Assembly (NCBI GenBank): GCA_963971305.1
Contig: OZ020314.1
Span: 992,001 to 1,056,000, forward strand
DNA: 64,000 bases
Source: Arcuatula senhousia
Taxonomy: Eukaryota > Mollusca > Bivalvia > Mytilida > Mytilidae
Direction of reading: 5' to 3'
Every line of letters starts with the position of its first letter. Within the stretch, counting starts at the first letter, position 1. Shown in pieces: positions 25,901 to 33,736 of this stretch. The position numbers were made by a program, and so were the translations under genes. The notes beneath the pieces were generated by a model. That model was given only the letters and a program-made list of their open reading frames with translations, was not told the DNA's origin and did not search any database.

Positions 25901-28900
25901 GAAAAACCCGAGGATTCCAATAAAAATGTCAAAAATCTCAAAAGCTGACCCTCCAGCATCCTTAACTAAATAAAAATAAAATCTAAATTTGATTTTATAA
26001 AAATCAGAAAAATAAAGAATTAAATTACATAATAATATTTTAACAAAAACTGTCCCTATTACAAAGGTATAAAAACCCTGTGTGTTAAGCCTAAAACATT
26101 TAGCTCATAGTCAGACAGAATAAAAGAGATGTAAAAAAAATTGACGTGATAATCCTTAACAGTGCTGTGAATTTTGAAATTTTGATGTATTATAACTTAT
26201 CACCATAGGGATTTTCCTAATGCATTTTGGTTATTTGTCCCTAACCATTTTACCAAAGGGGCAAAATGGATAGAGCTGTTGTAGAAAAAGTGTACAAATC
26301 ATGTCAAAGGGCAATAAAATGTCATAAATTTGGGCAAAAAAAACCCAAGACATCACTGGTTGAGTGATGATAACAACCAAGGTAGGTCTGTCTATCTAGG
26401 TCATAAGGGCAACTAATCTTAAAGCGCTTAATGGAGTTTGATGAAACTTGATGTGATCTTTTTTGTAAGAGTTTAGTGGAATATGAGTTACTTGAAAATT
26501 ATAATAGCTCTGCATCAGATATTTAAGAAATGATGAATTAAATTAGGGTTATTGCATCCGTCACTTGATATCTGACCTTGACCTCATTTTACACTCGATG
26601 ACTGACAAAATTGATTTGTGTTCAGTCTTTTATGGTTAGTCTGTTTCTCAATGACTATGATAGAAGCAAAGAGGAACCAAGGTGTCAAAAGTCAACAAGA
26701 ACAGCACCAGAAATTAACTGAACAGAAATCAACAAGTGAACTCAAGTCATAACTAGAGTGAACTCAGGTGCGCCGTAGGAGTAAGCAGTTCCTGTCTGCT
26801 ATAGCATATCGTCGCTTTGCATATTCTCAATTCAGTGTGTCAAATCCAGTAAAGGCAGACCGAACAAAACTCCATGACAAACCAAGATCTGCACTTATCT
26901 GCGAGATAGAAATCAATCAAGAATCACTTTGGTTGGTCCATAGGAAAATGCCCTCAGTCAATTACCAAATGACCTTGACATTTCTTTACCTTTGAATCTC
27001 AAAAGCATATCTTTAAAATCCTCAAATAATTCATGCATTTAGATTTGCAATATCTTCAACAGGCAATACAGAGATTGAGCAAAGGATCCTTAACTACTGA
27101 AGTAAACAATTTAGAACACAAAAGACTGGACCAAGATATCAGAAGTCAAATGGTGGAAGATATCCTACAATTTAGGAAAGAGGTAAAAGATTTACAGCAA
27201 GAGGTTGAAGACATAATAAAAAGTCAGAAAGACCAACAAGCAAGAATAGAAAGTCTGGAGGCTCGGCCAGTTCCACAACACATACCAAAACACATCAGAG
27301 GTAAGAATTATTGGTCCATAGGAGTGATGACGATTTGTTGTAATGGGAAATTTACATGTTCTAATGTTTGCGAGTCAGATGTTTCATCATCCTGGAAAAC
27401 AGTCAGTGATTTTGTTACCTTTTTTAAAAGCAGCCTCCTCCTTTTGAGTTGGGACATTTTATAGCAATTTTGGGAAAAAATATCGACAAAAAAACAGACA
27501 AAATCCTTGGTTGTTTAACAATTAAAAGACATATTAAGATGTTTCGTAAATTTATTTTGACACAATTGTTACTGATAGTGAAGAGTTCTACAGATTCATT
27601 TTTCTGTCTTTTAACCCTTTAAACATATCCACTAATCTTGTAAGATCAGTATTTGTCAGGTCTTCATTTCGATGGCAAACATTTCACAGTATTTACACAA
27701 AAAACCTGCTTTACTATTTGAATAGTACAACCAGTGGTACAATGTTTCATATTTGGCAGGATAAAATTTGCGTTGATCAATAAATATTTCACTGGTACTA
27801 GGAGAGTCAGACTGACTGTCATTCAGTTTCCTTATTTTGGGGGAATCAGGATGTGTTTCAATATTTGATTCACGGTCACCGGATTTGTCAATGTCGGCAA
27901 GACTTGAGCAAGTAGAAACTACGTTTCCAATAATAACGTCAAGTATCGCCGTAACTACCCGCTTGGATTCAATTTTACTTTGCTGAGAAGCAGCTCCACT
28001 GACAGCAAATAATTCCTTTATTTTAAACGATCCCGCTGCATCACGCTTTGTCAGTTTTTTTGTGTAATATTTACTATTATGGGACATTATGTTTCCCGTT
28101 TTTTATTGGGTTTATTTAAGATCGGGGAGCGAATCGAACTTTCTGATAGAAATTCCGAGTAAAAAATCGTATTCACACCGAAGCCGGTGTCCTAAGATCC
28201 GGGTCTTCACATGTCTTAATCAACAATGCGCTTCAGGAAATGGAGAAAAACATTGAAAAAACGATGTTTGAAATGAATTAAAAGACAAGTAAATAAATCA
28301 ATCGTAGCGTGATCACGTATGAGAAAAACTTTTACCTCCAAAAGGCTCGAACGCGTTGGGAATTTTAAAAATTTTGGGAAATAAATACACAAATTTGGGA
28401 AAACATATCTAGGGGAAACAGCCGATATTCGGAGGCAATTTGAGCCTAACAAAATCACTGACAGTTTTTTTCTGGTATGATTATTGAATTTTAAATCAAC
28501 GTCACTTTGCAAAAACCATTAAAGCCCTGCAGTTTAACATTATTGTATAAACTAGTTGCTTTACTTGAGTTGATGTTTCTAATTGCAAGAAGCAAAGGTG
28601 TACCAAAGGTGTACCAAAGGTGCAATCAAATATTGTTGTTAACTCTTATCCTGAAAAACAAACTTGGTACACATAAAATCATCAGAAAAAAACAAACAAC
28701 ACACAACTACAAAACTATAATCATCAACACAAACCAAAGACACGATTTGGTTATAATATTTTGTGTACCCCGCTTCAAAGAAGAGGAGGATATACTGTTT
28801 TACCTGTGTCCGTCTGTAGTTCTGTGATTCCATAGTTTTACCTGTGTCTGTCTGTAGTTCTGTGATTCCATAGTTTTACCTGTGTCTGTCTGTAGTTCTG

Positions 28901-31900
28901 TGATTCCATAGTTTTACCTGTGTCTGTCTGTAGTTATGTGATTCCATAGTTTTACCTGTGTCTGTCTGTAGTTCTGTGATTCCATAGTTCTGCCTGTGTC
29001 TGTCTGTAGTTATGTGATTCCATAGTTTTACCTGTGTCTGTCTGTAGTTCTGTGATTCCATAGTTTTACCTGTGTCTGTCTGTAGTTCTGTGATTCCATA
29101 GTTTTACCTGTGTCTGTCTGTAGTTCTGTGATTCCATAGTTTTACCTGTGTCTGTCTGTAGTTATGTGATTCCATAGTTTTACCTGTGTCTGTCTGTAGT
29201 TCTGTGATTCCATAGTTTTACCTGTGTCAGTCTATAGTTCTGTGATTCCATAGTTTTACCTGTGTCTGTCTGTAGTTCTGTGATTCCATAGTTCTGCCTG
29301 TGTCTGTCTGTAGTTCTGTGATTCCATAGTTTTACCTGTGTCTGTCTGTAGTTCTTTGATTCCATAGTTTTACCTGTGTCCGTCTGTAGTTCTGTGATTC
29401 CATAGTTCTGCCTGCTTTCTTTTCCCCCTTTTTGTTTACTCATTACTAATCTAATTTTTGTCACAAGCTTGATATTGACATAATACATAGTGGGATATAT
29501 TTCTAGATCAATCAGATATCTACTTCAAGCTAAATGAAAACCTAATTTTTTTCTGCCATAGTTTAATTCCGTCCCACTTTTTGTATGATTATAACTCTGC
29601 AACTATTATTTCTACTTTGCTTATATTTAGTTACAAGCTTGGCATGTACACCATGTATAGTGAGATATGATTTAGGATCCATTATACATCTACTGTTTGT
29701 TTACCAAAAATGAAAAAAAAATCTGTCACACTTTTCATTCACTTAGTGTATTATTCAGCAACTAATACGCCTAGGTTGCTGATAGTTGGACAACTGAAAA
29801 TCCATGTAAATTCATAATATAGTGGAAGTAAAAAAGAATGATTCTTTCTGATGGTGCTGGCAGGTGCGACATACCTTAGTGTAACTCTTGTTTAGATCTT
29901 GTTTAGATCTATCAGACATCTACTTCCTGTTAACCATTAACGAAATTTTTCTGTCGAACTATTGTTTAAATTCCATCACTCTTTTCATACATGAACAGCA
30001 AAATATTTGCAGATGAATTATGATATGGTTGTTGTTTACATTGTCCGTTAACTTAAGTGTTCCTATAATAAGTATATTTCTACTCAGATGATAACTCATG
30101 GCATAGTTGTGGGGCAGCAAGCATTTATATATTTTGCATTTTTTTTGCAGATGGCCAGATTACTCAGCTAGATGCATGGGCAGCAGAAGATTTGGTGTTC
30201 TACAGTGGAACAGCAGCTGTAAAAGAAGTTACAGATAAAGTCAACCAACATCAGATTGTGACAATAATAGGAGGTCCTGGAGCTGGGAAGACAAGCATTG
30301 CAAGACATATAGCACTGGAATACCAGAAACAGAAATTTGAAGTTTTACCTATTTGTCAACTAGAGGACATTATACAGTTTGGTGACAAATCTGTGTCTCA
30401 GGTTTTTGTACTTGATGATGTGTTAGGCGTTTTTTCTTTTGATGTATCATTATATAACAAATTCAATAACATTAAAACCAGTATTTTGTCAGCAATAGGT
30501 AAACAATCAAGACTTATTTGTACCTGCAGAACTTTAGTGTATAATCAGGCTAACAAGGTTGGCAGTTTTGTACTAGAAAATGTTATTGATGTTGAGAGTA
30601 AGTCAAATCAGTTAACTGTATTAGACAAGATAAATATATTCAAAAACCACTGTACAAACAAAAATGTTAAGGAACAATTTGATAATCTATCATTTGAAAA
30701 TTGTAATTTTATGTTTCCCTTGTTATGTAGAATTTTTGTAGCATCAGATAAACATTTTAAGAATCCCAAAGCTTTTTTTGATCACCCAGTGGATTGTGTT
30801 AAAGATGAACTCGACAAAATGGCGGAAATGAAAAGAACACAGTATGCAGTTTTGGTCCTGTGTATGATGAACTCCAAGAAGATATCATGCATGAACAAAC
30901 CTTTGACATCCATCAACAAGGATTTAATAAATGACATCTTTGACTCATGCAGTGATTGTGCAAACCCAACCAACAGTCAGATAAACCAAGCACTACAACA
31001 TTTATCTGGAACATACCTCACTATATCTGGTGACCACTACACATTTATCCACGACTCCATATATGAAATTGTTGCCTTCCATTTTGGAAAACAGCATGTA
31101 GAACTCATGATAGAATACATGCCTAGTACATTTGTTCGGAACAAACTTGTTATATCAGGAACAAAATCAGTTGATCAGCTCAGTATTGAAGTCACAGAAA
31201 ACATGTATCCATTATTAGCTGACCGACTGTTAAAAGATATAAAAGATGGAAAGCTGTATGATGTATTTACCAACCCTGCTCTTTCTCATGGACACTTTGT
31301 TGATGTCTTCATGGACATTCTAAAGAATCAGTTGTCATATCAACAATTCAAAGAAATGTTCCTTACAGTAATGAAAGGTGATACAGACCACATAACACAA
31401 CAGAGTGAAAAGATGGCAGTAAACAAGGAAGAGGGTACTCGTAATTATGATGAACAAGAACGTCAGAATCTGTTGTTAGGGCAATATTACTATACTAAAT
31501 ATTCAATACGTATTATCAGCTTCATTATATACTATGGCCACAGTCATCTTTTACAGAGTATCATTGGTTATGCCCTCAGTGAACTTGATATAATGACATC
31601 TGTAATTGGATCTGACCTATCAGAACAATCACGGTTACTTAACTTAGCAGTCTACAGTGGTAATGTAGATGTTTTACATGTTTTATTGAAGTATACAGAA
31701 AGTAATGCTGTAAATGTATCGGCATTTGGTGATGGTATGAATCCTTACATTAATTATCATAGGAAACATACACCACTTACAGCAGCATGCAATGTGGGTA
31801 ACATGTCTGCTGTTAAGATTCTTTTAGAAATGAATGGAATAGTTAACCCTGAAAATAAACCTTACTACATACCTTTGGTAGAAGCAGCAAAGAAAGGACA

Positions 31901-33425
31901 CCTTGATATTGTAATACACCTGGTTAACCATGGTGGGGATGTGAACCTCTGTACTGAGGATAATGAATCACCTCTGTACACTGCAGCCAGGGGAGGACAC
32001 CTTGATATTGTGTCTTTCTTGGTTGAACATGGTGGGGATGTGAACCTCTGTACTAAGTATAATGAATCACCTCTGTATGCTGCAGCCAGGGGAGGACACC
32101 TTGATGTTGTGTCTTTCTTGGTTAACCATGGTGGGGATGTGAACCTCTGTACTAAGTATAATGAATCACCTCTGTATACTGCAGCAGGGGAAGGACACCT
32201 TGATATTGTTTCCTTCTTGGTTAACCATGGTGGGGATGTGAACCTCTGTACTGAGGATAATAGATCACCTCTGTACACTGCAGCCAGGGGAGGACACCTT
32301 GATATTGTTTCTGTCTTGGTTGAACATGGTGGGGATGTGAACCTCTGTTCTAAGTATTTTGGATCACCTCTGTTTATTGCAGCAAGGAGAGGACACCTTG
32401 ATATTGTGTCTTTCTTGGTTAACCATGGTGGGGATGTGAACCTCTGTACTGAGGATAATGAATCACCTCTGTACATTGCAGCAATGGAAGGACACCTTGA
32501 TATTGTAATACACCTGGTTAACCATGGTGGGGATGTGAACCTCTGTACTATACGTAATGAATCACCTCTGTACACTGCAGCAGGGGAAGGACACGTTGAT
32601 ATTGTGTCTTTCTTGGTTAACCATGGTGGGGATGTGAACCTCTGTGATGAGGATAATAGATCACCTCTGTACACTGCAGCAGGGGAAGGACACCTTGATA
32701 TTGCTTCTTTCTTGGTTAACCATGGTGGGGATGTGAACCTCTGTACTAAGTATGATGAATCACCTCTGTATACTGCAGCCAGGGGAGGACACCTTGATAT
32801 TGTTTCTTGCTTGGTTGAACATGGTGGGGATGTGAACCTCTGTACTAAGTATGATAATGAATCACCTCTGTACACTGCAGCCATGGGAGGACACCTTGAT
32901 ATTGTGTCTTTCATGGTTGAACATGGTGGGGATGTGAACCTCTGTACTAAGTATAATGAATCACCTCTGTTTATTGCAGCATGGCTAGGACACCTTGATA
33001 TTGTGTCTTTCATGGTTAACCATGGTGGGGATGTGAACCTCTGTACTAAGTATAATAATGAATCACCTCTGTACACTGCAGCCAGGGGAGGACACCTTCA
33101 TATTGTTTCCTTCTTGGTTAACCATGGTGGGGATGTGAACCTCTGTGATAAGGATAATAGATCACCTCTGTACACTGCAGCAGGGAAAGGACACCTTCAT
33201 ATTGTTTCCTTCTTGGTTAACCATGGTGGGGATGTGAACCTCTGTGATAAGGATAATAGATCACCTCTGTACACTGCCTCATTGTATGGACGTTATGACA
33301 TAGTTAAATTCTTGCTTAAGAATGGAGCAAAAGTAAATCACGGGAAATCTCCAATTGATGTAGCAAGACGAGCAAGACATGAAGACATTGTAGAACTTCT
33401 ACAAAAGTACCAATATGTCAATTGA
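13891..33425 (+). CDS. Gene 1: Ig-Ig-HEPN-coiled coil-STAND NTPase-ankyrin protein (7 coding exons)
   Basis: Assembled gene model. Coding exons are 13891-13987, 17864-18157, 19616-19906, 23618-23827, 24493-24731, 27063-27300 and 30151-33425. All introns are GT/AG and the junction phases agree (1,1,1,1,0,1). Total 4,644 nt, 1,547 residues plus stop. Domain order: short basic N-terminus, two Ig domains, DZIP3-like HEPN, coiled coil, P-loop STAND NTPase, ankyrin solenoid. No signal peptide is visible in exon 1, so a cytosolic or nuclear protein is inferred despite the Ig domains. STAND ATPases are signalling switches; HEPN domains with an R-x4-H motif are commonly RNases; ankyrin repeats bind partners. 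The inferred role is an NLR-like sensor/effector in innate immunity. The chain from HEPN to ankyrin is strongly supported because the same exons recur in a paralogue at 58-63.6 kb. Exon 1 and exact Ig usage are less certain; no transcript evidence was available. Confidence 0.75.
13988..15386. repeat. Gene 1 intron 1, first part: interspersed repeats
   Basis: Holds a degenerate copy of the agctcacctg family (about 14270-14870). From 14930 comes a second family with actactgaactgatttcaa, aacttggtatgtaggaagga and gagttatggccctttgaact phrases repeated at about 155-190-bp intervals. That family continues after the retrozyme (16137-16435) and after the Penelope-like copy (17113-17170), showing it was the original host of both insertions. 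Related copies are at 55905-56160. Confidence 0.6.
15430..15471 (-). ncRNA. Hammerhead ribozyme, copy 1 of the 357-bp retrozyme
   Basis: On the minus strand: stem I CGCCT/AGGCG, core CTGATGA, stem II GTCT/AGAC with a 5-nt loop, GAA, stem III AC/GT with a 4-nt loop, and a canonical GTC cleavage triplet. Predicted cleavage lies opposite 15434/15435. All catalytic positions (C3, G5, G8, G12, A13, A14) are conserved. The very short stem III is typical of metazoan retrozymes and Penelope-like elements, where activity is helped by dimerisation. Confidence 0.85.
15787..15828 (-). ncRNA. Hammerhead ribozyme, copy 2 of the 357-bp retrozyme
   Basis: Same design as the copy 357 bp away. The only visible difference is in stem III, here a self-complementary ACGCGCGT giving one more base pair and a 2-nt loop, so this copy is predicted more stable. 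Core CTGATGA, stem II GTCT/AGAC, GAA and a GTC cleavage triplet are intact; stem I is CGCCT/AGGCG. Predicted cleavage lies opposite 15791/15792. Confidence 0.87.
16436..17112 (-). mobile_element. 5'-truncated Penelope-like copy in gene 1 intron 1
   Basis: Minus-strand RT C-terminus open from 17075 to 16722 (LFLEIDTQG, YDKRDDFNF, APAYGVYVSQLIRYSRACG, ending STDVGLT), followed by the 3' UTR to 16436. It sits inside an interspersed repeat: left flank ends gtgcat and right flank resumes atattaccagg, giving at most a 2-bp duplication. Antisense to gene 1. Confidence 0.8.
17200..17795. repeat. aagtca-rich segment, possible MITE
   Basis: Bounded by cagtcaggggactgac on the left and aatgactgg on the right, with many internal gacttaa/aagtcag motifs. 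The pattern resembles the 9023 MITE (termini cagtca, internal aagtaa), but termini and target duplication are not convincing. Confidence 0.3.
17864..18157 (+). CDS. Gene 1 exon 2: Ig-like domain 1
   Basis: A 294-bp phase 1-1 exon, 98 codons, flanked by tttttag and a gtaggt donor. It encodes one Ig-like (V/I-set-like) domain. The B-strand cysteine lies in LILTCTF, the core Trp in AVLWTR, and the F-strand motif is DSGVYVC, the classic D-x-G-x-Y-x-C. The exon is framed by EPIQVTI and PLTINVG. Symmetric phase-1 single-exon Ig domains are typical of metazoan Ig genes and allow skipping or duplication without frame change. Exon plus about 130 bp of downstream intron is duplicated at 19616, about 1,752 bp away. 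Without a signal peptide or transmembrane segment, disulphide formation and cell-surface display are doubtful. Confidence 0.85.
18250..18690 (-). mobile_element. Penelope-like 3' region fragment between the Ig exons
   Basis: Degenerate copy of the 3' end: gcaaagaggtaccgatgggt, then gctccagaagagtaagcagt, then remnants of the RT C-terminus region around 18520-18600. The first about 45 bp also occur after Ig exon 3 (about 19999-20043), evidence that the insertion predates the Ig exon duplication. Confidence 0.6.
18703..19300. repeat. Copy of the agctcacctg family between the Ig exons
   Basis: Begins agctcacctgacctgaaggg and shares atggccactgttactaaaaa, aactcaaaaacagtcacaga and aggagttattgcc with the 10195 element. 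Truncated at the right, where the retrozyme relic begins. Confidence 0.6.
19300..19490 (+). repeat. Relic of the 381-bp retrozyme
   Basis: Matches the unit of the 1984-3194 array: a gctggatttggcttcc block, then ccaatgttttg, then gatgagaggttactcc near 19409. The hammerhead is degraded: core C3 is changed (AATGATGA) and the stem III palindrome is broken. It is a single dead copy in the intron upstream of Ig exon 3. Confidence 0.65.
19616..19906 (+). CDS. Gene 1 exon 3: Ig-like domain 2
   Basis: A 291-bp phase 1-1 exon (97 codons) between ttttcag and gtaggt. It is a near copy of the first Ig exon, with the same Cys in LILTCTF, AVLWTR and DSGVYVC motifs, and is one codon shorter in the loop after the Trp. 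The downstream intron is also shared with exon 2, including a Penelope-like 3' fragment near 20000. The two Ig exons therefore arose by tandem duplication after that retroelement fragment had landed. The Ig exon of the paralogue at 56796-57662 has the same 291-bp length once its insertion is removed, and its upstream intron matches 19510-19615, so exon 3 is its closest counterpart. Confidence 0.85.
20137..22534. mobile_element. 2.4-kb element with inverted termini and strong hairpins
   Basis: Termini acccttgcagaaat (20137-20150) and its inverse atttctgcaagggt (22521-22534). Subterminal zones at 20150-20510 and 22180-22520 are packed with caggat/atcctg and gatatctt motifs, including a perfect 59-bp inverted repeat. 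It belongs to a roughly 3-kb block in gene 1 that is absent from the matching intron of gene 2 (about 57750), consistent with insertion. No transposase was recognised. Confidence 0.6.
20233..20413. repeat. Perfect 59-bp inverted repeat (hairpin)
   Basis: Arms 20233-20291 and 20355-20413 are exact reverse complements by inspection, with a 63-nt loop. Arms begin tctgtttggtcaggatattt. As RNA within the gene 1 intron it would form a long duplex. Confidence 0.85.
22560..23100. repeat. Two tandem units of about 340 bp
   Basis: Phrases gtgggtgcaactcct (22568 and 22907), ctttacacactgataggg, aaaatggccgccg/ccaccg and atatctcggttaccta occur twice in order. Belongs to a common interspersed family that starts with gtccgtccgtctgtcac. 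Confidence 0.7.
23618..23827 (+). CDS. Gene 1 exon 4: DZIP3-like HEPN domain, N-terminal part
   Basis: A 210-bp phase 1-1 exon, acceptor attttag, donor gtaaat. It encodes 70 residues beginning TTSAVLSEETNYLRI and ending NLLFPG. The pattern N-Y-L-R-I, then C-L-N-I-G-T-D-S-V-R, is the start of the DZIP3/hRUL138-type HEPN fold, where a conserved helix leads into an alternative helix and a P-G turn before the catalytic half in the next exon. The same exon recurs at 58196-58405 with very few substitutions. Function follows from the family: HEPN domains are helical bundles often acting as ribonucleases in defence and stress. Confidence 0.8.
23885..24120. repeat. Interspersed repeat in the HEPN intron
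   Basis: Starts ttatattccccgcaaa and continues with a ctgtctgtc/ccatccatcc tract, then ttctcagcaactacatgacc. A counterpart is at 58468-58700 in gene 2, so the insertion predates the duplication. Confidence 0.6.
24493..24731 (+). CDS. Gene 1 exon 5: DZIP3-like HEPN domain with RNLLAH motif
   Basis: A 239-bp exon with entry phase 1 and exit phase 0, donor gtaagt. Key segments: TFDFSLLYKLIRN, then ARGWGFPPQ, an acidic stretch SDEDDVERI, then the catalytic-type motif RNLLAH at 24654-24671 (R-x4-H) and a final MWTELSQ helix. FDxxLLxxLxRN...GW...P...D...DxxRIRxYRN..xH is the recognised signature of the DZIP3-like HEPN family. In active HEPN RNases the Arg and His of R-x4-6-H form a composite site on dimerisation. 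Both are kept here, so RNA cleavage is plausible but not shown. The paralogous exon is 59063-59301 with the same motif. Confidence 0.85.
24732..26663. other. Gene 1 intron 5, shared with gene 2
   Basis: No exon. Up to about 25740 it aligns closely with 59302-60320. A conserved GC-richer piece, caaggtgtcaccgcgtagtc and ctaggcggaagctaggttta, lies at 25357-25403 (59917-59963 in gene 2). From about 25780 the two genes differ, then match again at 26006-26260. About 26400-26660 is a copy of the gccggcagg family body. Confidence 0.5.
26664..26925 (-). mobile_element. Penelope-like fragment in the intron before the coiled-coil exon
   Basis: Recurrent 3' end elements: ggaaccaaggtgtcaaaagt, aggagtaagcagttcctg, gtgtcaaatccagtaaagg. 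A partial counterpart is in gene 2 at about 60900-61020, so the insertion preceded the gene duplication and was partly deleted in gene 2. Confidence 0.6.
27063..27300 (+). CDS. Gene 1 exon 6: coiled-coil linker
   Basis: A 238-bp exon, phase 0 in and 1 out; acceptor caacag at 27057-27062, donor gtaaga at 27301. About 79 residues, rich in Glu, Lys, Gln, Leu and Ile with heptad spacing, for example ILQFRKEVKDLQQEVEDI followed by QKDQQARIESLEAR. The end PVPQHIPKHIRG looks like a flexible hinge before the NTPase. The expected role is oligomerisation between HEPN and STAND modules. An alternative acceptor at 27041-27042 was rejected because it breaks the phase from exon 5. Nearly identical to 61158-61395. 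Confidence 0.75.
27403..28461 (-). mobile_element. 1,059-bp DNA transposon, inserted in gene 1 only
   Basis: Inverted termini tcagtgattttgtta and taacaaaatcactga, with CAG on both sides (27400-27402 and 28462-28464). Gene 2 has the uninterrupted site (ctggaaaacagttttgttct near 61490). The element carries a minus-strand zinc-finger ORF. Termini would suit hAT or CACTA-like groups, but a 3-bp duplication is not the 8 bp expected of hAT, so the class is left open. Confidence 0.75.
27656..28087 (-). CDS. Truncated TTF/ZMYM-type zinc-finger transposase-like protein
   Basis: 143 residues on the minus strand inside the 27403-28461 transposon. The N-terminus is basic and Ser-rich; the C-terminal half reads FYPAKYETLYHWLYYS and GFLCKYCEMF, the TTF-type (ZMYM1/hAT-associated) zinc-finger pattern of aromatic residues with a Cys-x2-Cys. 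Such domains precede hAT-type catalytic regions, which are missing here. The ORF ends at 27656 after the finger, so the element is non-autonomous. A domesticated DNA-binding protein is possible but unsupported. Confidence 0.5.
   Translation of the reverse strand: MSHNSKYYTKKLTKRDAAGSFKIKELFAVSGAASQQSKIESKRVVTAILDVIIGNVVSTCSSLADIDKSGDRESNIETHPDSPKIRKLNDSQSDSPSTSEIFIDQRKFYPAKYETLYHWLYYSNSKAGFLCKYCEMFAIEMKT
28585..28750 (-). mobile_element. Penelope-like 3' end fragment with duplicated tip
   Basis: Starts gcaaaggtgtaccaaaggtg with the caaaggtgtac unit repeated in tandem, then an A-rich tract like that at 16497-16570. A counterpart at about 61875-61913 and 62330-62420 in gene 2 has only one copy of the unit and is split by about 400 bp. 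Confidence 0.55.
28797..29414. repeat. 38-bp tandem satellite, about 16 units
   Basis: Unit gttttacctgtgtctgtctg plus tagttctgtgattccata. Very homogeneous, with occasional ttctgcc for ttttacc and ttatg for ttctg variants. Gene 2 has a single unit end at the equivalent place (62432-62450), so the array expanded in gene 1 alone. Minus-strand ORFs are artefacts of the period. Confidence 0.9.
29415..30150. other. Gene 1 intron 6, 3' part
   Basis: Closely matches 62451-63177 of gene 2. Contains a gctggcaggtgcgacat family end near 29860. Ends in the polypyrimidine tract and acceptor ttgcag at 30145-30150. No ORF of note. Confidence 0.5.
30151..33425 (+). CDS. Gene 1 exon 7: STAND P-loop NTPase (nSTAND3-like) plus ankyrin repeats
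   Basis: A single 3,275-bp last exon with entry phase 1. The NTPase has Walker A GGPGAGKTS at 30270-30296, Walker B VFVLDDV at 30402 onward with paired acidic residues, and a sensor-like LICTCRT at 30513-30533. This fits the novel STAND NTPase 3 group. A helical region follows (about residues 160-480 of the exon product). Ankyrin repeats start near 31630 with divergent units. From about 31896 come 14 units of 33-34 residues sharing HGGDVNLC and SPLYTAA, then a capping unit and IVELLQKYQ. Stop TGA at 33423-33425. Ligand-triggered ATP-dependent oligomerisation is the known behaviour of STAND proteins; the ankyrin array is the probable sensor. The strong DNA identity among repeats implies recent unequal exchange or gene conversion. 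Confidence 0.9.
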
Positions 33426-33730
33426 ATATTCATAGCATTTAGACTGAATATACAATTTATATCTTGACGTTTAGTTGTTTATTGCAAAAATGACAGGATA
33501 AAAACTGTGTAAGGTATTGGAACATGAATTTGTTTCTGATCGTTACAAACCTTTAATACTTTCATGTTACAAACCTTTAATACTTTCATGTTTCACTTAC
33601 ATGATGTAAAGAAACTACACACCAAATCAAACACAGATTTATTGTCACATGTTTCTCATTCAGCATAAACTGAAATTATTGGTCACATTTATTTAAATTG
33701 TTTATATTTTATGATTATATAAATGGTGTT

Positions 33731-33736
33731 AATAAA
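33731..33736 (+). promoter_or_regulatory. Candidate polyadenylation signal of gene 1
   Basis: An AATAAA hexamer about 306 bp after the stop codon, in an AT-rich stretch, before the satellite array begins at about 34420. It is a plausible end of the gene 1 transcript. Other AT-rich hexamers nearby could serve instead, and no GU-rich element was judged decisive. Confidence 0.4.

Noticed and set aside
27041..27062. Alternative acceptor for the coiled-coil exon at 27041-27042
   Set aside because: It would put the exon out of phase with the phase-0 end of the HEPN exon; 27063 fits in both paralogues.
28797..29414. Possible CRISPR array
   Set aside because: No unique spacers between repeats; the 38-bp units are directly adjacent, and the genome is eukaryotic.
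28876..29488. Minus-strand ORFs reading ELQTDTGKT repeats
   Set aside because: Artefacts of the 38-bp satellite, whose three frames are all partly open.
31865..33076. 403-residue minus-strand ORF over the ankyrin array
   Set aside because: A shadow created by the 99-bp periodic sense coding sequence; no stop arises because every unit is the same. The sense frame has clear ankyrin motifs.
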